Assembly: GCA_018399255.1 (NCBI GenBank)
Contig: JAGYPA010000027.1
Coordinates: forward strand, 1-47,367
Length of the DNA: 47,367 bases
Direction of reading: 5' to 3'
Source of the DNA: Spirochaetales bacterium
Lineage (GTDB): Bacteria > Spirochaetota > Spirochaetia > JABMQR01
Made by a program: the position numbers and the translations under genes. The notes below the pieces were generated by a model. That model saw only the letters and a program-made list of their open reading frames with translations, searched no databases and was not told the origin of the DNA. Positions 33,723-41,823 of the stretch are shown piece after piece (the first letter of the stretch is position 1; each line of letters begins with the position of its first letter).

Positions 33723-35098
33723 AACCCTGACCTCTCAATATCATGCTGATCCAGATTCGCTTTGAACGGATCCAGCTTCTTGCCTGCCTCTGCGTAGAGA
33801 GCAATCCGCTCCTCGAGGGGCAATGACCCATGTAGATTTTCCGGATGAAACAGTCCAAGCTGCGGATTGACGGCAGATAATTTCTCGTGTGCCGTCAATG
33901 CCCAGGCTGAGTCGAGCAGATGAACAAACTCGGGCTCCAACATCTCCGGACAGCTGAAAACCTGGCGGGAAGAATTGATGTCAACCCCGCTGATCTCCAT
34001 CATACCATGCCTGCGAGCCAGTTCCTGCACCCGCAGCAGCTGCGTTTTGGTATTCCTCGGGGGCATGTAGGTTACCGCTGCGTACCCGATATCCTGAAGC
34101 ACTGCAAACAGCTCATCGAGAAAGCTATCCTCAAACTTTTCCGCCTTTTTGTCGCCGGTTGGGCTGTCGGTAATATCACCCAGATACGCGTATGCCGGAA
34201 TCGCCCCGATCGATCGGGCAAACTCCACGACAGTCCGTGCGGGAACAATTTCATCCTCCCCCGGCTGAATAAAGAATTGCGGGAGAAAGCTGCCTTTGAG
34301 AACCCCCAGAAGATCGTACCGGTAATGCGGATTATTATCATCAAGCAGATACTCCCGTATCCTGCCTCGACAGGGAACCTGCAGGCGCTCTTCCAGAAAT
34401 TTGACAATTTCCGCGCCTTTTCTCGTTCCTCCGCCCGCCGGGTCAGCCATTATGGCACCGGCCAGAGCGGAAAGAATATGACGTTCGGTAATGCTGCCGC
34501 CTTCGGCAGTCCGGGAGAGCGGTGCAACATCCCGATCAAAATCAATCGGCTCAAGACCATAGCGTGAAATGATACCGTTGAGAGCTTCAACTTCTGCCCG
34601 GTTCCTGATATTGCGGGCCTTTCCGATCGGTTCCAGAAATTTCCCGCAGGCAGCCACCTGATTGGCCGGCACTCCGTGCACGCACATATATACGATCCCC
34701 GCCGAATCAGGATTGTTGATCTTCTTGTCCCGCAGCGGAGTATCGAGAAAACTGCAGCGCACCTCGAAACCGACAGTTGTCGCTATGCCGAACAGAGCGC
34801 CGGCCTGCATCATCTCCGGGGCAGCTGAAATGCTGTCATGGTCGATGCTGCCCACGATCTGCAGGCCCGCCTCCCATGCTTTCCAGGCAGCCATGGCCGG
34901 CTCGTACGGACTGAACGAGTAGGTTGTATGCACATGATTGTTCACTTCGTCTGTCGCCTGCCTCCGGATTTCTCCGGAAGCGACGGCTGCCCCGACAGCC
35001 TCTGCGGCTGCCATCCGTTCTTCACGCACGGGAGAGTTTATCTTGCTTATGAGGCTGCTCATGTTTTTCTTTCCACGTAAATCCGTGCTGCTGTCCAT
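33719..35098 (-). CDS. PHP-domain protein, probable metal-dependent hydrolase
   Basis: A 459-residue protein with a PHP (polymerase and histidinol phosphatase) fold: NNHVHTTYSFSPYEP (HxH metal motif, about residue 50), GSIDHDSISAAPE (the DHD metal motif, about residue 80) and VGFEVRCSF (Glu ligand). Later blocks, such as GAIPAYAYLGDITDSPTG and MEISGVDINSSRQ, supply the other metal ligands expected of the family. PHP proteins are phosphoesterases or related hydrolases; the substrate here is unknown. The ATG at 35098 has AAGGAG upstream, and the stop overlaps the start of the SrlD-like gene, so it is firmly inside the operon between the E1 and dehydrogenase genes. Its job may be to remove phosphate from a pathway intermediate, but this is only an inference from position. 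Confidence 0.75.
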   Translation of the reverse strand: MDSSTDLRGKKNMSSLISKINSPVREERMAAAEAVGAAVASGEIRRQATDEVNNHVHTTYSFSPYEPAMAAWKAWEAGLQIVGSIDHDSISAAPEMMQAGALFGIATTVGFEVRCSFLDTPLRDKKINNPDSAGIVYMCVHGVPANQVAACGKFLEPIGKARNIRNRAEVEALNGIISRYGLEPIDFDRDVAPLSRTAEGGSITERHILSALAGAIMADPAGGGTRKGAEIVKFLEERLQVPCRGRIREYLLDDNNPHYRYDLLGVLKGSFLPQFFIQPGEDEIVPARTVVEFARSIGAIPAYAYLGDITDSPTGDKKAEKFEDSFLDELFAVLQDIGYAAVTYMPPRNTKTQLLRVQELARRHGMMEISGVDINSSRQVFSCPEMLEPEFVHLLDSAWALTAHEKLSAVNPQLGLFHPENLHGSLPLEERIALYAEAGKKLDPFKANLDQHDIERSGL

Positions 35099-35104
35099 CA
35101 CTGC

Positions 35105-35128
35105 TCCTTATGCCAATCCTTATGCCAA
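35105..35128. repeat. 12-bp tandem duplication at the PHP ribosome binding site
   Basis: Two exact copies of tccttatgccaa. On the mRNA strand each reads ttggcataagga, so the duplication copies part of the Shine-Dalgarno sequence of the PHP gene. Confidence 0.85.
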
Positions 35129-35142
35129 GATATAAACCCGGC

Positions 35143-37599
35143 TTATACTCCCAGCCGGCTGGTGCGGTAAAACTCACCGTCGGTCTGAACCGTAACCGGG
35201 GTATACCCGGACAGCGGCACAATCTGCTCATGTACAGCATCCAGAATCCACTCGGCCTGCGGGAAGAAGAGATCTTCCATCTCAGCCGGCGGGGTAATCC
35301 AGTTGCGCGACCCCAGAACCACCGGCGGAGCATCGAGATAATCAAAGGCAAGCCGGCCAATATGCGATGCTGCAGTATGGAGGAAAGACCCCCGCTCACT
35401 TGCATCAGAGGTCAGGAGAACCCGGCCGGTCTTTTTAACAGACTCCACTAACGGTTCATAGTTTAAAGGATTGATAAACCGCAGATCAATTACCTCTGTC
35501 TCCATTCCATACTTTTCAGCCAGAACAGCGGCAGCATCCATAGCAGGATAGAGCGTTGCCCCGATAGTGATGATAGTAAGGTCCTTACCGCTTCTGCGCA
35601 CGGCCGGTTCGCCCTCGGGCACCTCGTAGTATCCCTCAGGTACTCCGGCAGTCTCAAACTGCTCGCCTATTCCATACAGCTTCTGGCTCTCGAAGAACAC
35701 CACCGGATCTGTCCCGCGCAGTGCGAGATTCAACATGCCCTTGGCATCGTAAGGGGTAGCGGGAAACATCACCTTGAGTCCCGGAATATGGGCAACAATA
35801 GCTGACCAGTCCTGAGAATGCTGGGCGCCGTACTTGTTGCCGACCGAAACCCTGAGAATCAGGGGCATCTTCAGTTCGCCGGCACTCATAGCCTGCCATT
35901 TGGGCATCTGGTTGAATATCTCGTCCCCGGCCCGGCCCATGAAGTCGCAGTACATCAGCTCAACCACTGCCCGGCCGCCGGCCATCGCGTAGCCTACGCC
36001 GCTGCCGACAATCGAAGCCTCGGATATGGGTGAATTGAAAAATCGATGGTACGGGAGCAGCTCGGTAAGTCCCCGGTAACAGGCAAAAGCCCCGCCCCAG
36101 TCACGGTTGTCCTCTCCATAGGCTGCCATGGTCGGATCGGTTGTAAAACCGTGGACCATCGCTTCAAATATTGCATCCCGGTAGACATAGAGTCGGGCGG
36201 CAGAAACTTTCTTGCCGGTCTCATCCAGGTAAAAGCGCTGCTTACGTGCAATCTGCTTCACCCGCTCGTTATCCTCGGGCTTCTCGAGCAGTTCAGGCTC
36301 GCGGTCATCAAGTTTTTCGATCTTCTGGTTGGAAAACATCACCGATTCGATAAAACCGCCGTCAACATGAGGTGAGAGGGTATCATTGATAGAGAGTTCC
36401 ATGGTCCTGCGAATTTTTGCCGTCACCTCTTCCTTCATGGCTTCAATTTCGGATGAACTGAGGACCTTGTTTTCCTCGAGATACGCAGCGAACTTGAGAA
36501 CAGGATCCTGCTCCCGGAAGGTGTCCACCTCCTCCTTTGTCCGGTAGGAAGATGCATCGGAGGGAGAATGGCCGGAGATCCGGTAGGTTATCGTATCCAG
36601 CAGCACCGGACCGCGTCCGTCGGCGAGAATTTTCTTTTTCCTCTCTATGGCATCGGCAACCGCCAGCGGATTGAATCCGTCTATCCTCTCGGCGTGCATG
36701 CCGTCGGCGTTGACCCCGTACCCGATACGTGCGGGGGTTCCGTAGCCCATGGTTTCCCCGGCTGTCTGCCCGCCCATTCCGTAGAAGTTGTTAAAAACAT
36801 TGAGCAGGTAGGGCGGTGCGCCTGCCATATCGCCCCAGAGGGTATGATACTGATCCATTGCCGCCAGCATCATGCCTTCCCAGACGGGTCCGCAGGCCAT
36901 GGCGGCATCGCCGATATTTGAGATGACGATTCCCGGTTTCCGGTTGATTTTCTTGTAGAGCGCCGCCCCGACCCCGATATCGCCGCTTCCGCCGACAATG
37001 GCATTATTGGGCATGCTGCCGAAGGGGGCGAAAAAGGTATGCATCGAACCGCCGAGCCCGCGGTTGAATCCGGTTTTGCGGGCAAAAATCTCGGCCAGTG
37101 CCCCGTAGAGCACAAAGTTTTCGGCCAGATCCTTGGTATCCTTTCCAGCAAAATGCTTTTCCACAACAGAAAGCACGTCGCCGTCCATGAAACTCTTCAT
37201 TACCGTGTCGAGGTTGGCGTCATTTATCTTGCGTACGGCCGAGAAGCACTTGGCAAGAATTTCGCCGTGGCTGCGGTGGGAACCGAAAATGAAGTCTTCA
37301 GGATCGAGATTCATACACTGTCCAACCGATGCCGACTCCTGTCCGGCAGAAAGGTGAGCCGGCCCGCGATGATTATATTCCAGCCCCTGGTAGGAGCCCT
37401 CCCGCTTGATCAGGTCGAGCATGGTTTCAAACTCACGGATAAGCAGCATATCACGGTAGGCATCCTTCAGCCCCTCTTTGCCGTAGCGCTTGATTTCAGC
37501 TTTAATATCAGACTTATAGCTGTTTACCGGGATTGACTTCATTTCGATGGTATCGGTTTTCCGTACCTGCTTTGGATCTATGGTTAGTGTTTTTGGCAT
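35143..37599 (-). CDS. fused E1 alpha-beta, thiamine-diphosphate-dependent 2-oxo-acid dehydrogenase type
   Basis: An 818-residue fusion of the alpha (about 1-420) and beta (about 470-818) chains of a branched-chain/acetoin/pyruvate-type E1. Alpha blocks are [35 protein letters not shown], and the ThDP motif starting GDAAM (residue 230) and ending NN (270-271), then [16 protein letters not shown]. Beta blocks are [49 protein letters not shown] and a transketolase C-terminal domain. Two points are odd: the ThDP motif has GDA where most have GDG and is 11 residues longer, and about 40 extra residues separate HRSHG from GGSMH. So it belongs to a divergent subfamily and its substrate should not be assumed to be pyruvate. 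It would act with the E2 and E3 encoded just upstream. AAGGAG precedes the ATG. Confidence 0.88.
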   Translation of the reverse strand: MPKTLTIDPKQVRKTDTIEMKSIPVNSYKSDIKAEIKRYGKEGLKDAYRDMLLIREFETMLDLIKREGSYQGLEYNHRGPAHLSAGQESASVGQCMNLDPEDFIFGSHRSHGEILAKCFSAVRKINDANLDTVMKSFMDGDVLSVVEKHFAGKDTKDLAENFVLYGALAEIFARKTGFNRGLGGSMHTFFAPFGSMPNNAIVGGSGDIGVGAALYKKINRKPGIVISNIGDAAMACGPVWEGMMLAAMDQYHTLWGDMAGAPPYLLNVFNNFYGMGGQTAGETMGYGTPARIGYGVNADGMHAERIDGFNPLAVADAIERKKKILADGRGPVLLDTITYRISGHSPSDASSYRTKEEVDTFREQDPVLKFAAYLEENKVLSSSEIEAMKEEVTAKIRRTMELSINDTLSPHVDGGFIESVMFSNQKIEKLDDREPELLEKPEDNERVKQIARKQRFYLDETGKKVSAARLYVYRDAIFEAMVHGFTTDPTMAAYGEDNRDWGGAFACYRGLTELLPYHRFFNSPISEASIVGSGVGYAMAGGRAVVELMYCDFMGRAGDEIFNQMPKWQAMSAGELKMPLILRVSVGNKYGAQHSQDWSAIVAHIPGLKVMFPATPYDAKGMLNLALRGTDPVVFFESQKLYGIGEQFETAGVPEGYYEVPEGEPAVRRSGKDLTIITIGATLYPAMDAAAVLAEKYGMETEVIDLRFINPLNYEPLVESVKKTGRVLLTSDASERGSFLHTAASHIGRLAFDYLDAPPVVLGSRNWITPPAEMEDLFFPQAEWILDAVHEQIVPLSGYTPVTVQTDGEFYRTSRLGV

Positions 37600-37616
37600 G
37601 GAATGCTCCTTCTCCG

Positions 37617-38999
37617 TTACGCCGTTGCCCGGCTCTGATTTCTGGTTATATCGATGGCCGTACAGACCTCTTTTATGACTTCCGAGATTGTCGGATGGGG
37701 AAAGATCATCTCCCTGACATCCTGAACCCGCAGCTCAGCCTCAATAAAGGCGGATGCACTGTGGATCATTTCGCTGCAGGCTCCTCCAAGCAGGTGGATT
37801 CCGAGAATCCGTCCGTTGTCGGCATCGGCTATTACCTTGCACAACCCGCCCGCTTTTTTTCCGTATTCTGCAAGGAATCGACCGTTCGCCCGCATCTGCA
37901 TTGACGAACTCAGCACCTTGAATCCGGCAGCGCGCGCTTCCTGCTCGGTCATGCCGCATCCGGCTGCTTCCGGCAGCGAATAGACGACCCAGGGAATCGC
38001 TTCGTAGCGCATAGCAGCCGACTTGCCGCCGTCATGCATCGGAAACATCTGTTCCACCGCAACTTCAGCCATCCGTGAGGCAGAGTGGGCAAGCAGCGAT
38101 TTTCCGGTTACATCACCTGCAGCATACACATGAGGCAGATTGGTCTGCATCCGTTCATTCACGATAATTCCGCTCCGGGCTATATCGAGGCCAAAACCTT
38201 GACTGTTCTTAAGTTTTTCCAGCCCCTGCGTATTCGGTCGCCTCCCAACACTCAGCAGCACGATATCGGCAGGAATTTTCTGCTGTCCGCCTTTGGCATC
38301 GGTATACGCTTCTCCTTCATCGGTAATCGCATCCACCCGGCAGCCCAGCTTGAAATTGACGGACTTCATCACGCCGCAGCAGTTTCGAGACTTCCGGTTC
38401 CATGAGCGGAACGATTTCAGGCATCATTTCGATAACCGTCATTGAACCGACTGAACTGAAAAATGAGGCAAACTCGATACCGATTACCCCGCCGCCGATT
38501 ACCGCAGGTTTTCCGGTATGCTTTCCACAGTGATATTTCATGCTGGTCATCACCCTGGGATCGTCGATTCGGAATCGGGGAGATAATCGGGGATGATCCG
38601 GTTGCTATCAGCAGGTTCCGTCCTTCATAGACGGTTCCATCGACGGCGACATGCTGGTCATCGAGCCATTCGGCAGTTCCGTTGATAACCGTGACATTGT
38701 TTTCTTCATGAGAACTCGATGCCCTTACGCAGGGTTTCGATGGTATCCTGCTTCAGGCCATGGCGGCGGAAAGGTCAAATTCCACGGTCCCGACTTTGAC
38801 CCCGTATTTAGCTCCTTCTCTGGCATGCACATAGTGCTTTGCGCGGCATTCAACAGGCTTTGGTAGGGATGCAGCCGACATTGGTGCAGACCCCGCCCAT
38901 GGTTTTTCGATCAATAGGACCTTTTTCCCTTTTTCTCCAGCCCGTTCGGCTCGCCTCGCCCGGGACCGGCTCAGGTATTATCAGATCATATATTTCCAT
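37617..38999 (-). pseudogene. lpdA: dihydrolipoamide dehydrogenase (E3), N-terminal part frameshifted
   Basis: E3 re-oxidises the lipoyl group of E2 and passes electrons to NAD+. The C-terminal 250 residues read in one frame (37617-38372), with VYAAGDVTGKSLLAHSA and the dimerisation-domain active-site segment LGIHLLGGACSEMIHSA and [10 protein letters not shown]. Upstream the sequence continues in other frames: AVIGGGVIGIEFASFFSSVG (NAD-binding), LIATGSSP, GTAEWLDDQHVAVDGTVYEG, then GGVCTNVGCIPTK (redox-active disulfide), KVLLIEK, and a start MEIYDLII with GGAGG at 38999. At least six frame changes are needed between 38370 and 38999, while active-site motifs are preserved. If these are sequence errors the gene is intact, about 460 residues. 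It ends 17 bases before E1. Confidence 0.82.
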
Positions 39000-39067
39000 T
39001 CTCCAGTTTCCTCCAGATGGCTTCGCTTCAGTATACGCTTTGCTCCATTACCGCCCTGCCGCTTGTC

Positions 39068-40570
39068 CTAAAGCGCAGTCAGCGAGTCGATATCACGGAT
39101 ATTTGCCGTAAGCGCCTGCAGAAAGCGGGCAGCCGGGGCTCCGTCATATGCCCTGATGATCAAAAAAGTAAGCGAGAGACCGATGTGCGGAATAAATTCA
39201 CCCCGACATCTCCTTCCCCGTCTTCTGTCTCGATTGCTTTCAGTTCGATGGCGTTCACTCCGGGAATTGCCGTCTGGGGGTTGTTCAGGACAGGGGTAAA
39301 TCGCTCTATGCCAAGAGCCCCGAAGATTGGTAACGGTAAAGGTGCCGCCTTCAACTCTTCCGGGGCTGCCTTTCCCGATTTGCAGGCTGCGGCAAGGCGC
39401 TTGCTTTCAGCTGCCAGATCACGCAGCGACGCAGATCTGCGTAGGAAATTACGGGAACCATCAGTCCGCGTTCTGTATCGACGGCCTGACCGAGATGCAC
39501 ATGCTCAAATTCCACTATTTTGTCACCAGAAAATGCGAATTGACAAACCGGAACTGCTTCAGGTTGACGGCTGCAAGAGTACGAGGTCGTTGATCGATAT
39601 GCCGCTCAGGCCGAGTTCTGGATTACTGGTCTTGAAGCGGGCACGCAGTTCCTTCAGTCTGACGGCATTGGCAGATGCGTGCAGCGTCAGCTGGCAGGTG
39701 GTTGTTATTGACTCAAGCATCCGTTTTGCGGTTATTTTACGTATGCTGCGGACTGGAATTTCCCACGCAGGGCCAGGAAGGGCAAAAGCTGAAGATACGG
39801 CTGCCGGCTGAACGGCTGACGCCTGTCCTGCAGCCTGTCCTGCAGCCTGTTCTGCAGCCTGTTCTGCACCCTTTTCTGCACCCTTTTCTGCACCCTGTCG
39901 TGCGGCTGTCTGTTCAGCGTCTGGCTGGCCTTGCAGGAACCGCTAAATCGGCCTGACGGACCCGTCCGCCTATGCCGCTCCCCGATTCTGGAACCGAATA
40001 GGAACCGCCGGATGCGGCAGCTGCGGCACTCGGGGTCAGCGTACCCGGTTTACAACGGCTGCCTGTATATCGTTCAATTATTCGCCCTTTCGGGCCGGTA
40101 CCAGTTATTCCTGCGGCCGGCAAGTGATGCTTTTCCGCCAGATGCCTGGCTCGCGGAGAAATCCCTCCTCCGATATCACCATCACCCTTCCTTCCGCAGA
40201 TCCGGCTGTCCTGTCAGCGGTCTCAGATACGGCCGTCGTGGAAGCAGGGGTCTGCCCGGCGGCAGAACCTGCCGAAGCTTCCGCATCAACCTGCTCATCA
40301 TCAGCCTGGGAAACCAATCCGGAAATATCTTCACCTTCCTGCCCGATTACGGCTATAGGAACCTGCACAGGAACCTCATCGTCGACAGCATACAGTTTTT
40401 TCAACAGTACCCCATCGGCGTCGACTCCTCTATCGTGGCTTTGTCGGTCTCCGCTTCGCAAAGAATATCACCTGCGGCTACCAAATATCCCCTTCCTCTT
40501 TCTTCCACTCTAGCAGAATACAGGTTTCAACTGAATTCCCCTGTTTCGGCATCAATACCTGCTGTGCCAT
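39068..40570 (-). pseudogene. dihydrolipoamide acyltransferase (E2), frameshifted throughout
   Basis: E2 carries the lipoyl arm and transfers the acyl group to CoA. Frame switching reconstructs a complete protein of about 500 residues. It starts MAQQVLMPKQGNSVETC at an ATG (40570) with GAGGAG, then shows the lipoyl motif ETDKAT, a long Ala/Glu-rich linker and the E1/E3-binding domain ISPRARHLAEKHHL with GITGTGPKGRIIE. A second repeat-rich linker and the catalytic domain follow: IPVRSIRKITAKRMLES, GISINDLVLLA, ALGIERFTPVLNNPQTAI, and the DH--AYDG catalytic region near 39150, ending DIDSLTAL before a stop at 39068-39070. At least eight frame changes are needed, all explicable by short indels. 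Family order and catalytic motifs are intact, so this may be a working gene misread by sequencing. It begins the structural part of the operon, 105 bases after the DeoR gene. Confidence 0.82.
39822..39905. repeat. 12-bp tandem repeat, seven units, in the E2 linker
   Basis: Seven 12-base units (cctgtcctgcag twice, then cctgttctgcag, cctgttctgcac, ccttttctgcac twice, cctgtcgtgcgg). On the coding strand they encode GAEK/AAEQ/AAGQ units, the flexible Ala-rich linker before the catalytic domain. Confidence 0.92.
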
Positions 40571-40603
40571 GTATCGCTCCTCACTATCAGTATAGTATCG
40601 TTT

Positions 40604-40635
40604 CGTTCTCAATCCGCATCGTTCTCAATCTGCAT
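40604..40635. repeat. 16-bp direct repeat upstream of the E2 gene
   Basis: cgttctcaatccgcat (40604-40619) is followed at once by cgttctcaatctgcat (40620-40635), one base different. A third, degraded copy may follow near 40650. It lies in the 105-base gap between DeoR and E2. It could be a regulator site or simply another slipped tandem repeat. Confidence 0.75.
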
Positions 40636-40675
40636 AGCTCATAAAGAATCGTTCGTAAGGCATCGTGGCAGGTGC

Positions 40676-41428
40676 TTATACCCTCAGCACCTCGACTCCC
40701 TTGCTCCTGATCGCGTCTGCCGCCTCTTCTGACAAACCCGTATCGGTGATTATCAGGTCAATCTCCTCAATAGGGAGAATTTTAATAAAACCCTTTTTTC
40801 CATATTTTGATGAATCCACAACCACTATCCGCCGATCCGCCTGCTCGCACATCTTCCGGACGATCTCGGCATTCTCAACCAGATGCGTGGTAAGGCCATT
40901 TTCCAGGGTAAATCCATCGGTACCGGATATGGTCATCGATACGTGAAACATATCCAGCCGGCTGATGGCCTCCGGTCCCACCAGCGCCTCTGCTGAGGGA
41001 CGGAATTCCCCGCCGATAAAAGTAAGGTTCATGTTCGGGTTTACCCGGGCGAATGGGAGGAGCAAGGTGGAATTGGTTACAATCTGCAAGTCACGCTTGC
41101 CGAGAAGATACCGTCCGACGAGAGCTGATGTGGTTCCGTTGGTTATCATGATGTGGGCGCCGTCTGGAACTATTTCAGCTGCCGCTTTGGCAATCCGCTC
41201 CTTCTCCTGAGTCCGGCTTGATTTTTTATCGAGCATATCCGGGTGAAAGGCGGGAACAGCCCTTCCGTGGGAGCGGAGAATGTAGCCCTTGTCCTCGAGT
41301 GATTTCAGATCGGCCCTCACGGTCACAACCGAAACCTCAAGTATTTCACTGAGTCGGGATACGGAAATGTCCGATCCCGTACGCATCAGTTTGAGAATCT
41401 CTTCTTCCCTTTTGGTAAAACCGTTCAT
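40676..41428 (-). CDS. DeoR/GlpR-family transcriptional regulator
   Basis: About 250 residues. An N-terminal winged helix (residues 1-60) has the DeoR signature FTKREEEILKLMRTGSDISV and VSRLSEILEVSVVTVRADLK, ending DLKSLEDKGYILRSHGRAV. The C-terminal sensor domain has GTTSALVGRYLLG, TNSTLLL, GGEFRPSAEALVGPEA and the DSSKYGKKGFIKI block typical of the DeoR sugar-phosphate-sensing fold. DeoR proteins are usually repressors released by a phosphorylated sugar. It is the first gene of the operon for the TPP complex, dehydrogenases and kinase, and so probably responds to one of that pathway's intermediates. The ATG at 41428 is preferred; a TTG at 41470 lies inside the promoter. Confidence 0.9.
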   Translation of the reverse strand: MNGFTKREEEILKLMRTGSDISVSRLSEILEVSVVTVRADLKSLEDKGYILRSHGRAVPAFHPDMLDKKSSRTQEKERIAKAAAEIVPDGAHIMITNGTTSALVGRYLLGKRDLQIVTNSTLLLPFARVNPNMNLTFIGGEFRPSAEALVGPEAISRLDMFHVSMTISGTDGFTLENGLTTHLVENAEIVRKMCEQADRRIVVVDSSKYGKKGFIKILPIEEIDLIITDTGLSEEAADAIRSKGVEVLRV

Positions 41429-41469
41429 GCCTTTCTCTTTTCTTTCTTTTTGGTTTCTATTCGCTTTCA

Positions 41470-41498
41470 ATACTATTTCTTTTACGAAAAATAATCAA
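41470..41498 (-). promoter_or_regulatory. promoter of the DeoR-led operon
   Basis: On the minus strand TTGATT (41493-41498), a 17-base spacer, and TAGTAT (41470-41475). The leader to the DeoR ATG is about 35 bases. The rest of the 41429-41823 interval, 395 bases, holds no open frame that looks coding. Confidence 0.6.
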
Positions 41499-41716
41499 GC
41501 CGCTGAGTCATTTTTCCTCGTTTTTCCACAACTTTTTTTCTTTCCATCGACAATTCACTTCAGGTAAAAACATTTTTTCGCATGGTGCACCACCACCTCA
41601 TTTTGCAGCATATAAGGGGGTGGCTATAATTAACTAGTTCGTCATCACTATCTGTAAAAAAAAATAAATTTTCTATCAAACCCTTATGGTAAAAGAGATT
41701 TCTTTGATGTATATTT

Positions 41717-41732
41717 CTTAATGCACATTAAG
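41717..41732. promoter_or_regulatory. CTTAATG-CA-CATTAAG palindrome upstream of the acyl-CoA synthetase gene
   Basis: Perfect 7-base arms around CA, 92 bases upstream of the start codon at 41824, in an AT-rich stretch followed by TATATG. It looks like a binding site for a dimeric repressor, but no gene for a matching regulator is obvious in the window. Confidence 0.5.
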
Positions 41733-41823
41733 TATATGCTGTGCGCAGCTATTTCGAAACTGGCCTCAGGAAAACTGCTGGAGACTGAGCCCCAGTACAC
41801 TGCCGGCAATTGGAGCATTTTGT

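Noticed and set aside
38370..40570. Programmed ribosomal frameshifting in E3 and E2
   Set aside because: Far too many breaks, at unrelated sites and in both directions, without slippery sequence plus structure.
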